DNA from: Aequorivita sublithincola DSM 14238
GTDB taxonomy: Bacteria > Bacteroidota > Bacteroidia > Flavobacteriales > Flavobacteriaceae
NCBI RefSeq assembly: GCF_000265385.1
Contig: NC_018013.1
Location: 186,001-250,000, forward strand
Direction of reading: 5' to 3'
DNA length: 64,000 nucleotides
This document shows positions 32,401 to 41,378 of this stretch, one piece after another. A program made the translations under genes and the position numbers. The notes below the pieces were generated by a model, which worked only from the letters and a program-made list of their open reading frames with translations, was not told where the DNA came from and made no database searches. The stretch's first letter is position 1. Each line of letters begins with the position of its first letter.

Positions 32401-34958
32401 TCACCTCGTAATAACGGTTTTGTATTTCGGAGCAAATTGGTTTGGCCTGTGGAAAGTATTTCCTCTATGGCATTAAACAAATCTGGTTCATTGGCGAGCG
32501 CACCGTGGGTTACACGTGAATAATAGACTGCATTAGCTTCAACAAGCTGTTTTGGAATTCCGGAGGCCCAGGTTACACTTTGATCTCCTTCACTTGTATA
32601 AAGGAAATACAGTTGTTTTTTCGGTGGAATTTCATCAAGATAGTAACCACAAGGAGTCATTTTATCTTTTCCAGCGATATAAACCATGCTTGAATAATCT
32701 ATGTCATCTCTTTTGTTTAGGATGTTATCGCGGTAATTTTTAAAATAATCAAGATCAGATTGAAGCGGTAGTGGCCAATCAGATTGTCCGAAATATTTAC
32801 GCATATTTTCCCAGGTTTCCATTTTTGCGAAATCGTTTTTCGGATCGGTTGTTAAAGGTAACAAAGCTAATATTCCCGGGAATTGAGAGAACATTTTAAG
32901 CAGCCCTTTTTTAGTATTAAAAAGATCTAATTTGCTTAACTTTTGAATTATAGCATCCTCTCCAAACAATACAGAAGGAATTCTAAACGAACCTCCAAGT
33001 GGCGATCCAAGAAAGAGCATTCTAAAGCCTTTTGAAGCTTTTAAGTCTTGCCAAGTATCGTCGTGATTAAGAATAAAATCACGCGCCAAAAGTCCGCCCA
33101 TTGAATGCCCAATAATCTTTATTGGTTGTCCAATTTTCAGTAAACTTTTAATTTTTATATTGAATTCACTGGCGCATTCTGGAAGTGGTTTTCGCCAATC
33201 GAAAGGAAATACTACTACATCATATTTGCCCGACAACCATTTATAAAGTTTATAATATGAAGTTTTTACAACGGAATCTGCAACAATTTTATTCACGTTA
33301 GAATACCCAAGTTTTATCAATCCACCAGTAAGAACTCGACCATAATGAAGCCATATCTCCTTGTCATTTTGTGTTAGGTTGGAACCCATAATTCCTGGGA
33401 GCAACACCACCATAGGCTTTCTGCCTGATGGTGGATCTGAGGAAGGATACAATTCACCAGATTCTACAAGAGCTCTATCGCTTCCGGGAATTTGATCTTG
33501 TGCAAAACTTTTAAAACCTGGAATAATTTGTCCTTCAGCAGTTTTAAGTACTAATTCTATCGCTTCTCGTGTCTTATCATTTTCAAAGTACTTAACGTGA
33601 TTTACATCGACTCCTTGGTCAAAGAAATATTGAATGTTGTCTTTACGTTTTACGCCTAAATACATAGAATCTGTATTCACAACTAAATCATTACGTTGCA
33701 TATAGAACAGTTTTCCAAGAATCACAAAAAGACCTTGTTTAGAAAAACTCAATTTTCCATTCCCCGAAATTATTGCCAAAGCTTGCCCGTTAATAGCGGT
33801 TGCTGGTGATGGATCATTCAATATTTTTATAAAGGGCGATTCGGGTCGTTGAGCTTCTACACCCGGAAGCACGTTTACGTCATCTTTACTTTCAACGGCT
33901 GCGGAAAGTAATTCTTTCAAAATATCTCCAAATGGACCTCCAACTATAGTTACCAAGTTAAAAAATACATTTAGTATATGATCCAATCTTTTTGAAGCCA
34001 GCTTTGTTCCTGCGGCGGGACAGCCAACTCGAATAAACTTAGCGACTGTTATTTTTTTGTCCCTAAAAATTTTGTTGAGTGCCTCTATATTTTTAATATC
34101 TTCTTCCCTATCGTCTTCCTTTTCCAGCAATGCAAGGTGGTTGCTTGTAAACCCTAGAGAAGATTCATCATTATCACTGCTATATTTATTCAAAATATCT
34201 CCAACAATTCCACCTCTAGAATGGGTAAGCAAATGCACCACGGAATTATTAGGAAGCATTTGGGCGAGTTTCACAACATTCAGCAATGGGCTCTCTGTAA
34301 GGGTTCTATGCTGAAAAGCAATTACGTTTTTACCATAAACCTCATGTAATGTATTCCAGACAGGAGTATTTTTCAAATCTTGAAACGCCCCAAAAGTGTC
34401 TGAGTTTGTTCCATGAATAAATAGAAAAAACGGACTGTTGGATGGTTTTCCATCAAAAGTTCCGAATTTAAAATCTTTATCAACAGTGAATAAACCTGCA
34501 CCGATTTTTAAAAAGTTTGTTGGGATAATAGAACTGTCTATTTCATTCTGCAAATGCTTGTCTTCAAGTTTTTCTGAGAGCTCTGCCACTCCTTTCCCTA
34601 TGGCCTTTTTTGCGAATACTTTTAAAAGTTTAAGGGCTATTTTACCGATAAGACCTCTTTCTGTTGAAGGTGCTTCCACAGAACTGGGCAGTACAAAAAT
34701 ATCGGGCTGCATATCGCGACTTCCAGGAGGTTTTAGAGCCGGATCAAGCTCAGGAAAAACTTCATGCATTGTGGACGCATCGCACATCCAAGTAGTGCCA
34801 TCAACAAGAACTAGGTGCAACAACTTATCATTTCCCTCTAGTTCGATTTCGTGCTGATTGGAAACATCTCTATTACTAGACTGTAAATCATAGACAATCG
34901 CTCCATCTTCATCGATTTCCTTACTACCATAAACTACAAGTTTTTTGATTGGTTCCAT
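29412..34958 (-). CDS. Giant CHAT protease with two alpha/beta-hydrolase domains
   Basis: An 1848-residue protein without a signal peptide. Order: N-terminal beta region (1-150); alpha/beta-hydrolase 1 (about 170-400, FFLFIHGTNSDTF, nucleophile Ser247 in LLTHSRGG); alpha/beta-hydrolase 2, LCAT/lipase-like (about 513-830, VVLLPGIMGSNL, Ser619 in IIGHSMGG, His near 818); a mixed domain (about 890-1060, GAIIVGLGE); a CHAT caspase-like domain (about 1140-1480) with His1308 in HMAGHG and Cys1348/1349 in VFVNCCHLG; a helical tail with TPR-like repeats (to about 1790); and a KPKPDSKPKPKP end. Catalytic residues of all three enzymes appear present. The role is unknown; a conflict or signalling effector is plausible. 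Confidence 0.8.
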   Translation of the reverse strand: MEPIKKLVVYGSKEIDEDGAIVYDLQSSNRDVSNQHEIELEGNDKLLHLVLVDGTTWMCDASTMHEVFPELDPALKPPGSRDMQPDIFVLPSSVEAPSTERGLIGKIALKLLKVFAKKAIGKGVAELSEKLEDKHLQNEIDSSIIPTNFLKIGAGLFTVDKDFKFGTFDGKPSNSPFFLFIHGTNSDTFGAFQDLKNTPVWNTLHEVYGKNVIAFQHRTLTESPLLNVVKLAQMLPNNSVVHLLTHSRGGIVGDILNKYSSDNDESSLGFTSNHLALLEKEDDREEDIKNIEALNKIFRDKKITVAKFIRVGCPAAGTKLASKRLDHILNVFFNLVTIVGGPFGDILKELLSAAVESKDDVNVLPGVEAQRPESPFIKILNDPSPATAINGQALAIISGNGKLSFSKQGLFVILGKLFYMQRNDLVVNTDSMYLGVKRKDNIQYFFDQGVDVNHVKYFENDKTREAIELVLKTAEGQIIPGFKSFAQDQIPGSDRALVESGELYPSSDPPSGRKPMVVLLPGIMGSNLTQNDKEIWLHYGRVLTGGLIKLGYSNVNKIVADSVVKTSYYKLYKWLSGKYDVVVFPFDWRKPLPECASEFNIKIKSLLKIGQPIKIIGHSMGGLLARDFILNHDDTWQDLKASKGFRMLFLGSPLGGSFRIPSVLFGEDAIIQKLSKLDLFNTKKGLLKMFSQFPGILALLPLTTDPKNDFAKMETWENMRKYFGQSDWPLPLQSDLDYFKNYRDNILNKRDDIDYSSMVYIAGKDKMTPCGYYLDEIPPKKQLYFLYTSEGDQSVTWASGIPKQLVEANAVYYSRVTHGALANEPDLFNAIEEILSTGQTNLLRNTKPLLRGEEKIFRAEPDIDFDLSESGLEKTILGLGGEIEPVGSEIPVTVTVSNGDLRYADYPVVAGHFLNDGVLYAEKSIDNYMEGSLTSKHRLGLYPGEIGTNAIFRKLNNSDYEGAIIVGLGEPDQLTSFQLSESIEQGVLNYLLIIRGADVPKKGIGISSLIIATGYGGLSVEGSLKAIIDGVNRANEKIKLLSDDGYKTVQHIEIVERYANRALNCMYVLNKIANKENSTYNIIIGNKRIKNLLGIQKRTPLDNAEDWWNRITIKYKEANEQTGEPSSMVFGSSTGDSREEENQLYSSTPLIDLFISEVSSSNQWSACTAKTLFELLIPNNLKEKLKRKGNISWILDTKTASYPWELLQDNTTNAKPLCINAGMIRQLSTKDYRINIKRVADKGALIIADPILDGFISQLPGAREEGMMVKDTLENVGYPTTHLIGTGAESIVKNFFCNDYSIIHMAGHGVYNSKFPNKSGMVIGKEIFLTVFEIKQMPVVPELVFVNCCHLGYTNSEDERFYQDRYKLAANIGTELISIGVKVVIAAGWAVNDAAALDFAQVFYSSMFAGYNFGDAVKNARNYIYEKHPGNNTWGAYQCYGDPFFKLKGISVGSGSWSPSYIVPQEAEIHLDNLLNQLQMATGTDNDHLTELNTILTAVDRDVFRTPQIIERVAKIYQELAMYIEANGNYEELLRKENAEFSFSCMEKYCNTRSKLYIREIFESENTSSESKKEAYQKIERVISDLTVLLFAGETGERHNLLGSVYKRLAMLASDSKKRVNAYKAAISHYERAYGNEFNSNKTYSLVNSIELGCLLVFNEAIKDGGEFIIEKEKYKLRSFSEAKQTLIDLENKLEERSNIDDLDYWDLIASLNIDLCLLLVVEDEKIESKWDEVTKNFKNIWRKAGSEAKKAAELEHLEFLTQSLNAVAGLKGEGYKSQKDLETRINELRAALSGVRKKLKSKTIVEVKTEAIPKAIETKSIPIAKGKKSQSKPKPDSKPKPKPNTKK

Positions 34959-35291
34959 ATTATTGGGTATTAGGTTATTTTAAAAAATAGATTGGCCTTT
35001 CTTAATGGAAAAAGCTGAATTTTAGCATACAATGCTCAAATACAACAGTTTGAATGAACTTTAATTTTACGGTTAAATTAATTAACCCAAACATAAAGTA
35101 CTGGCCAATAAGCACTTGATTAAAAAAGAGAATGTTTCGTGAGGAAATTAAAAGTTACAATAATTTTTTAAATTCTATCATAATTTTATTGGTTGAATTT
35201 TTTTGTGCTTAAAAGAATATTTAACCACTTCATAAAATTTTAAATGGTTTCCAGATTTATAACTTAATTTCAGTATCTTTTTGAAAACAAA
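34959..35291. other. Intergenic region between divergent genes
   Basis: About 330 AT-rich bases upstream of both the CHAT gene and the sugar dehydrogenase gene. I see no gene, no TTACGG palindrome and no clear TAnnTTTG box. Confidence 0.4.
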
Positions 35292-35297
35292 ATGAAT

Positions 35298-36416
35298 ATG
35301 AAAAAGTACATTTTTTTGGCAACAATATTCGCTGTTCTCACCTCTTGCGCTCAACAAAAAAAGAAAAGTGATGTTGCACTAAAAACAGAGCCACAATCCT
35401 ATAAAATTGAAGAAGCGGTTAAGGATCTTTCCAACCCTTGGGGAATGACTTGGTTGCCCGACGGAAGTATGCTTATTACCGAAAAAGATGGACGACTAAT
35501 ACATTTTAAAAATGATAAAAAGACCGAAATAGCAAATGTTCCAAAAGTTTACAACAGCGGACAAGGCGGTTTGCTTGATATTGAATTGCATCCAAACTAT
35601 AAAGAAAACGGTTGGATTTATATGACTTATGCTTCAGAAGAAGGGGGTGGCAATGGCGGACACACAGCTTTGATGCGTTGCAAATTAGAAAGTAATTCAC
35701 TCACAAATATTGAAACACTCTACAAAGCCACACCCAACACAACTGCAGGACAACACTTTGGTTCCCGGATTGAGTTTGACAACGAAGGTTTTGTATATTT
35801 TTCTATTGGCGAACGTGGCGAACGAGAAGTGAATCCGCAAGACATAACTCGCGATGGCGGAAAAATCTACAGATTGAACGATGATGGAAGCATCCCAACT
35901 GACAATCCCTTTTATAACGAACCGAATGCCAAAAAAGCAATTTACACCTACGGAAACCGAAATCCACAAGGAATGGCAAAGCATCCCGAAACTGGAAAAA
36001 TCTGGATGCACGAACACGGCCCAAAAGGTGGCGACGAAATAAACATCGTAAAAAAAGGCGCAAATTACGGCTGGGTGACGGTTACATATGGTATTAATTA
36101 TAGCGGTACAAAAATAACAGATGAAAAAATTAAAGAAGGAATAGAACCGCCCGTTTATTATTGGGTTCCATCCATCGCTCCTTGCGGAATGGCGTTTGTA
36201 ACTGGCAATAAATATCCGCAGTGGGAAGGGAAGTTATTGGTTGGCTCCTTAAAATTTTCTTATGTTGAATTACTTACTTTGCAAGGCGACAAAGTAACAA
36301 ACCGAGAGAAAATCGCGCAAGATATCGGCCGCGTTCGAAACGTAAAAATGGGACCCGATGGATTGATTTATATTGCTGTAGAAGGACAAGGAATATTTAG
36401 ATTAATTCCTGAATAA
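35298..36416 (+). CDS. PQQ-dependent sugar dehydrogenase (Asd/GDH-B-like) lipoprotein
   Basis: A 372-residue protein; the start at 35298 is preferred over 35292 (two extra residues). Lipobox LTSC puts it on a membrane facing the periplasm. It has a six-bladed beta-propeller of the glucose/sorbosone dehydrogenase family: LSNPWGMTWLPDGSMLITEK, GQGGLLDIELHPNY, HFGSRIEFDNEGFVYFSIG, TYGNRNPQGMAKHPETGKIW and HEHGPKGGDEINIV (PQQ/calcium site). It oxidises an aldose sugar using PQQ; no PQQ synthesis genes are in the window. Confidence 0.88.
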   Translation: MKKYIFLATIFAVLTSCAQQKKKSDVALKTEPQSYKIEEAVKDLSNPWGMTWLPDGSMLITEKDGRLIHFKNDKKTEIANVPKVYNSGQGGLLDIELHPNYKENGWIYMTYASEEGGGNGGHTALMRCKLESNSLTNIETLYKATPNTTAGQHFGSRIEFDNEGFVYFSIGERGEREVNPQDITRDGGKIYRLNDDGSIPTDNPFYNEPNAKKAIYTYGNRNPQGMAKHPETGKIWMHEHGPKGGDEINIVKKGANYGWVTVTYGINYSGTKITDEKIKEGIEPPVYYWVPSIAPCGMAFVTGNKYPQWEGKLLVGSLKFSYVELLTLQGDKVTNREKIAQDIGRVRNVKMGPDGLIYIAVEGQGIFRLIPE

Positions 36417-36482
36417 AATATAAACCAAAAATTCACGAATGACTTTCTAAAAAAAATTCGAGAATTCTTGGTTTTTTAAAAT

Positions 36483-38048
36483 TTACTTTTTAACTCCTTT
36501 TTTCCTTTTTCTCCAGAAATCATAAGCGAACCAACCGATTACCAGAATCACGAAATACATTAAGTATGAAACTGGTTTACCACTTCCACCAACGGTTGTG
36601 AATAGACGTTCCCAACGTACTTTTTTATTGATTCCATCCCAGCTCATCCATACAAAAACAGGTTTTCCAACAACGTGGTTGAAGGGTACAAAACCCCAAG
36701 TTCTAGCGTCTTCACTGTTATTTCGGTTGTCACCCATCATCCAATAATAATCCATTTTGAAGGTGTAATTGGTTAACGCCTTTCCGTTCAACAAAACTTC
36801 AGTGCCAGATTGGGTGATTTTATTGTCAATTCCTAGTTCACTTCCTTCGTAAACTTCAATCACACGTTTGTATAATGGTAGCGTTTCAGGAGTGATGGAA
36901 ACGGTTGCGCCTTTCTTCGGAATATATAAAGGTCCAAAAAAATCGTTGTTCCAAGTATAGTTGTGGTTGTTTGGAAAAATGCTTTGATCCCATTGCCCCT
37001 TTTCACCACGCATGCGTGTAATTTCAACCACATTTGGGTTGTTTTTCAGCAAATTCAGAGATTCTTCTGAAATAGCTGCAAATCTATATGCGCTACTATT
37101 ACTATCGTAGCCGTACCTATCGGTTATATTGTAGCGGTTATGAAGCATTTCCGGGTTTAGCTGTCCATTTACTTTTACTTCATAAGAAAACTGAATTCTT
37201 GCACGATCTGGCAAATCATTCTTTTTTCCGTTGATGAAAACATATCCGTCTCGAACTTCCAAAGAATCACCTGGCAACGCAACGCAACGCTTTACATAGT
37301 TCGATTTCTTATCGATCGGCTTGTAATAATATTTTCCATCACCGTACTGCTGAAAAGCATTCACTGTATCTACAGGCCAGTTAAAAACTACAATATCATT
37401 ATGTTTTATATCCTGAAAACCAGGAAGTCTAAAATATGGAATTTGTGGTTCTGTAAGGTATGATTTTGAATGAACCACCGGAATTGTATCGTGCACCATC
37501 GGAAAAGCAATTGGCGTCATTGGCGCCCGCGCACCGTAATGAAACTTACTCACAAAAAGAAAATCACCAACCAACAATGTTTTTTCCAAAGAGGAAGTTG
37601 GAATCGTAAACGGTTGCATTACATAAGTATGAACAATCGTGGCAGCAACGACCGCAAATAAAATAGAACTAACCCACTCTCCTGTTGAAGTTCGTGGTTT
37701 AAGACTTCTATCTTTTATATGAGTTACTTTTTTAGTATAGTTTATGTAGTAAATATATAGTCCCAAAGTCAAGATTCCCAAAACGGTATCGGTTGTAGAA
37801 TTTCGTCCAAAACTGCGAAGCGTTTCTACCCAAAGAACTGGAAACATAATTAAATTCACAATAGGAACGAAAAGTAAAATTGTCCACCACCACGGACGGT
37901 TTATGATTTTCATCAAAATCACTGCGTTGTAAACTGGAACTGCAGCTTCCCAAGCTTTTCTACCTGCTATTTGGTATAACCTCCAAGTCCCAGCAAAATG
38001 GATTACTTGAACTATTAAGAAAAATAAAAACCAACCTGTCCAACTCAT
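36483..38048 (-). CDS. lepB: Signal peptidase I, long Bacteroidota form
   Basis: A 521-residue membrane protease that removes signal peptides. N-terminal membrane helices (about 3-95, including a DUF5684-like segment) precede the catalytic part: FTIPTSSLEKTLLVGDFLFV (the catalytic Ser is probably the second of TSS), the Lys motif NYVKRCVALPGDSLEV near 275-290, and the box YWMMGDNRNNSEDARTWGF. It ends with a C-terminal helix and basic tail. It is the last gene of the parA-parB-DUF5683-dapB-lepB set. Confidence 0.92.
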   Translation of the reverse strand: MSWTGWFLFFLIVQVIHFAGTWRLYQIAGRKAWEAAVPVYNAVILMKIINRPWWWTILLFVPIVNLIMFPVLWVETLRSFGRNSTTDTVLGILTLGLYIYYINYTKKVTHIKDRSLKPRTSTGEWVSSILFAVVAATIVHTYVMQPFTIPTSSLEKTLLVGDFLFVSKFHYGARAPMTPIAFPMVHDTIPVVHSKSYLTEPQIPYFRLPGFQDIKHNDIVVFNWPVDTVNAFQQYGDGKYYYKPIDKKSNYVKRCVALPGDSLEVRDGYVFINGKKNDLPDRARIQFSYEVKVNGQLNPEMLHNRYNITDRYGYDSNSSAYRFAAISEESLNLLKNNPNVVEITRMRGEKGQWDQSIFPNNHNYTWNNDFFGPLYIPKKGATVSITPETLPLYKRVIEVYEGSELGIDNKITQSGTEVLLNGKALTNYTFKMDYYWMMGDNRNNSEDARTWGFVPFNHVVGKPVFVWMSWDGINKKVRWERLFTTVGGSGKPVSYLMYFVILVIGWFAYDFWRKRKKGVKK

Positions 38049-38084
38049 TTTTAAATATGTTAATTGTTAAATGTTAATGGGGCC

Positions 38085-38110
38085 CTTCGACTGCGCTCAG
38101 GTTGACATCT
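38085..38110. repeat. Short dispersed repeat CCCTTCGACTGCGCTCAGG
   Basis: A single copy of the CTTCGACTGCGCTCAG(G)TTGACA word between dapB and lepB. Relatives occur inside the hairpin repeats (CTGAGCCTGTCGAAG, 18.3 and 20.1 kb) and at the 3' end of the GNAT gene (48668-48691). Confidence 0.6.
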
Positions 38111-38146
38111 TCGTTAATTTGTGATTGGAAAATCTTCAATCGTCAA

Positions 38147-38854
38147 TCAAAATTCGTCAATCCTTAGCACATCTTTCATTGTAAAAATACCTTTTTTATC
38201 TTTTAGCCATTCCGCTGCTAAAATTGCACCTTTTGCGAAACCTTCGCGGCTGTGTGCTTCGTGTACAAATGAAATAGTATCTATCTCTGAATCGTAAGAA
38301 ACTAAATGCGTTCCCTTTACGTCTTCTTCCCTTTTCGCGATGATATTCAGACTATTTTCTTCGGAAGTATTTAGCTTCCAATTCTTTTTATTACTGTGTT
38401 TTAAAATTCCTTCGGCAATCGTAATTGCTGTTCCGCTTGGCGCATCTTTCTTTTCAAGATGATGTATTTCTTCAACTGAAACATTGTATTCCTTCCAAGG
38501 AGCCATCAACTTTGCGGCGTATTCGTTGATACTGAAAAAAAGATTAACTCCTATGCTGAAGTTGGACGCAGAGATGAAACTTCCGTTACGTTTTTCACAT
38601 AACTTTACCATTTCATCATATTTTTCAAGCCAGCCTGTTGTGCCTGAAACTACAGGAATTCGAGCTTCCAATGCTTTCGAAATATTTTTAACAGCAGCTT
38701 CAGGTGAAGAAAATTCTATGGCAACCTCAGCATCTTCAAAATTTCCTTCGGAAGAATCTATGCTACTTTTAAAGACTACAGAATGTCCTTTTTCTAAAGC
38801 CAACCTTTCAATGGTTTTACCCATTTTTCCGTAACCAAGAAGTGCTATTTTCAT
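38147..38854 (-). CDS. dapB: 4-hydroxy-tetrahydrodipicolinate reductase
   Basis: A 235-residue enzyme of lysine and cell-wall precursor synthesis. Motifs: MKIALLGYGKMGKTIERLA (nucleotide binding), VVSGTTGW, SASNFSIGVNLFFSINEYAA, and the active-site EEIHHLEKKDAPSGTAITIA. It lies between DUF5683 and lepB, a common arrangement in Flavobacteriia. Confidence 0.95.
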   Translation of the reverse strand: MKIALLGYGKMGKTIERLALEKGHSVVFKSSIDSSEGNFEDAEVAIEFSSPEAAVKNISKALEARIPVVSGTTGWLEKYDEMVKLCEKRNGSFISASNFSIGVNLFFSINEYAAKLMAPWKEYNVSVEEIHHLEKKDAPSGTAITIAEGILKHSNKKNWKLNTSEENSLNIIAKREEDVKGTHLVSYDSEIDTISFVHEAHSREGFAKGAILAAEWLKDKKGIFTMKDVLRIDEF

Positions 38855-38989
38855 AAGTTAAATGACAGGTGACGGATGACCGAAGACGAATGGCGGAAAA
38901 CGGAAATTCTAAAATATTGATTCTTGATTCTTTGTTCTTTCATCTTTGTTCTTTTTTCTTTCTACCAACTGTCCACTATCCACTACCAA

Positions 38990-39571
38990 CTACTTAAACC
39001 GATACGTCAGCGACATTCCATATTGCGGCGCTGCATTAAACTGATTATAATCAAAATTGGGTTGGAGCGAAAGGTCTTCACTTACTTCATATTGCCTTAA
39101 ATGCGCATCTACATTGGCATCTACAACGTTCAACAAATAGAATACTACTGTTACAATAACGCTATAGCTTTTGTTTTTCTGAGCGGTTTTCTGAGCGTTT
39201 ATTAAACGGTCTGTAGAAACACCTTGAAATTCATCATCCGTGTAACCGGCAAGTCTTCTTTTGTAAGCATCACGGAAACGAGTATAATCATCATCTTGCT
39301 GCTTGTAAAAATAAACTCCAGCCGCCATTCCTGCATAAATGATAGGAATTTTCCAATATCGTTTGTTATAAACTTGCCCTAAACCTGGAACTACCGCAGA
39401 ATAAAAAGCAGCTTTTGCAGGTGCCAGCGGATTGTATTCTTCCTGTGGCAAAAGTGAATCGTTTACCACGATTACTCTTTCATCCTTTTTCACTGTTAAA
39501 GAATCAGATGTCTGCGCGAACAGTGTTGTGGCGAAGATTAAAAAAAAAATATGTAGGAATCTATTTTTCAC
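38990..39571 (-). CDS. DUF5683 membrane protein
   Basis: A 193-residue protein with a signal peptide (about 1-20, TLFAQ). The signature EYNPLAPAKAAFYSAVVPGL with GQVYNKRYWKIPIIYAGMAA is DUF5683, and a second hydrophobic segment lies near 135-150. The end (QYGMSLTYRFK) resembles a barrel strand. It overlaps the parB stop region by 11 bases. The function is unknown, but it is conserved beside parAB in this family. Confidence 0.85.
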   Translation of the reverse strand: MKNRFLHIFFLIFATTLFAQTSDSLTVKKDERVIVVNDSLLPQEEYNPLAPAKAAFYSAVVPGLGQVYNKRYWKIPIIYAGMAAGVYFYKQQDDDYTRFRDAYKRRLAGYTDDEFQGVSTDRLINAQKTAQKNKSYSVIVTVVFYLLNVVDANVDAHLRQYEVSEDLSLQPNFDYNQFNAAPQYGMSLTYRFK

Positions 39572-40460
39572 TTTTAATTAGCTTCAAAATACGTTCGAAG
39601 TCTTCTTTATTCTTAAAAGGAACAACGAGTTGCCCTTTTCCCGATTTAGAAACTTTCACTTCAACAGAAGTTTCAAAAAGATCAGTCAATTCTTTCTTTG
39701 CTTTTTTGGCGAAAGGAGGTGCGCTCGTTTTTTCAGTTGCGGTCTTTTGGTTTGGATTTTTATAATTTCGAACCAAAGCTTCGGTATCGCGAACGGAAAG
39801 GTTTTGACTTAAAATCTTTTCGTAAATATCAAGTTGGTCGCTTAAATCGTCAACATTTATCAATGCTCGACCGTGGCCCATGCTGATGAAACCGTCGCGC
39901 ATTCCGGTTTGGATGATTGGATCCAATTTCAGCAAACGCAAGTAATTGGCGATTGTGGAACGGTTCTTCCCTACCCTGTCGCTAAGTTCTTCTTGAGTAA
40001 CGTTTATTTCTTCAATTAAACGTTGGTATGAAAGTGCAATTTCAATAGGATCTAAATCTTGACGCTGGATGTTTTCAACCAGAGCCATTTCCAAAGATTC
40101 CTGATCGTTCGCAATACGAATATATGCAGGAATGGTTTCTAACCCAACCAATTTTGAAGCCCGAAAACGGCGTTCGCCACTTACCAATTGGTATTTATTG
40201 AAATCTAATTTACGAACCGTAATTGGTTGAATAACGCCAAGTTCCTTTATAGATGAAGCCAATTCACGAAGCGATTCTTCATTAAAACTGGTTCGTGGCT
40301 GAAAAGGATTTACTTCAATACTACCTAAATCCAACTCCACGATACTGCCAACAACCTTATCCGCATTTTTATCGGAAGCCGATTTTATATCGTTGGAAGG
40401 ATCTTTCAACAATGCTGAAAGTCCGCGGCCTAAGGCTTGTTTTTTGGTCGCTTTCGCCAT
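39561..40460 (-). CDS. parB: Chromosome partitioning protein ParB
   Basis: A 299-residue DNA-binding CTPase. The N-terminal ParB/Sulfiredoxin domain (about 35-130) has VNPFQPRTSFNEESLREL, the GERRFRASKLVGL CTP-binding box and ENIQRQDLDPIE. The helix-turn-helix is VTQEELSDRVGKNRSTIANY. The C-terminal 50 residues form the dimerisation domain. I did not find a parS-like GTTTCACGTGAAAC site in this window. Confidence 0.95.
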   Translation of the reverse strand: MAKATKKQALGRGLSALLKDPSNDIKSASDKNADKVVGSIVELDLGSIEVNPFQPRTSFNEESLRELASSIKELGVIQPITVRKLDFNKYQLVSGERRFRASKLVGLETIPAYIRIANDQESLEMALVENIQRQDLDPIEIALSYQRLIEEINVTQEELSDRVGKNRSTIANYLRLLKLDPIIQTGMRDGFISMGHGRALINVDDLSDQLDIYEKILSQNLSVRDTEALVRNYKNPNQKTATEKTSAPPFAKKAKKELTDLFETSVEVKVSKSGKGQLVVPFKNKEDFERILKLIKSEK

Positions 40461-41231
40461 TTATTCTTTTTCGTTTTTTTGGATTAATTCGTGCGCCAAA
40501 CTTAAATAATTATCGGCTCCTTTACTTGAAGCATCGTAACTAATAATACTCTCGCCATAACTGGGCGCTTCACTTAAACGCACATTGCGCTGAATGATTG
40601 TTTTGAAAACCATTTCGTCAAAATGCTTTTTCACTTCATCTACAACTTGGTTTGAAAGTCGCAAACGCTGATCATACATTGTAAGTAACAAACCTTCAAT
40701 ATCTAGGTTTGCATTGTGTATTTTCTGAATGCTTTTAATCGTGTTCAACAGTTTTCCAAGGCCTTCCAAAGCAAAATATTCACATTGAATTGGAATCAGA
40801 ACTGAATCTGCTGCCGTTAATGCATTCAAAGTAAGCAAACCCAATGATGGTGCGCAATCTATAAGAATATAGTCGTAATCTGCTTTTAAGCCTTCAATGG
40901 CTTTTTTCAGCATATATTCACGGTTTTCTACGTCAACCAATTCAATTTCAATGGCCACCAAATCTATGTGGGACGGTATTAAATCTAAATTTGGAGAATT
41001 TGTGGCAACGATGGCTTCCTTTGCAGTCGCGCTGTGCTCTAACAATTGGTAGGTACCAACCTCAACACTTTCAACATCAATTCCTAATCCTGAGGTTGCA
41101 TTTGCCTGAGGATCTGCATCTATAAGTAAAACTTTTTTCTCCAAAACGCCCAATGAGGCCGCTAAATTCACTGAGGTAGTAGTCTTTCCCACTCCTCCTT
41201 TTTGGTTTGCAATTGCAATTATTTTACCCAT
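40461..41231 (-). CDS. parA: Chromosome partitioning ATPase ParA (Soj)
   Basis: A 256-residue Walker-type ATPase. The deviant Walker A is IANQKGGVGKTTTSVNLAAS, Walker B lies in YDYILIDCAPSLGLLTLNAL, and VLLIDADPQANAT is the A' motif. The stop codon of parA is directly followed by the parB start. With ParB it positions the chromosome origin. Confidence 0.95.
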   Translation of the reverse strand: MGKIIAIANQKGGVGKTTTSVNLAASLGVLEKKVLLIDADPQANATSGLGIDVESVEVGTYQLLEHSATAKEAIVATNSPNLDLIPSHIDLVAIEIELVDVENREYMLKKAIEGLKADYDYILIDCAPSLGLLTLNALTAADSVLIPIQCEYFALEGLGKLLNTIKSIQKIHNANLDIEGLLLTMYDQRLRLSNQVVDEVKKHFDEMVFKTIIQRNVRLSEAPSYGESIISYDASSKGADNYLSLAHELIQKNEKE

Positions 41232-41378
41232 TAATTTGCTCGAAATTTTGAGGGTTAAAAGTACGATTATTTATATGGATAGAAAATGAATTTGTTAACA
41301 GGAAGTCAACAAAATAAGTTATGTGTTCAGAGTTATAAGTTTTCAATTTCATAACTCTGAACTCATATCTCATAACTT

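Noticed and set aside
39561..41231. parS sites near parAB
   Set aside because: I looked for GTTTCACGTGAAAC-like palindromes around these genes and saw none; I therefore do not claim an origin region.
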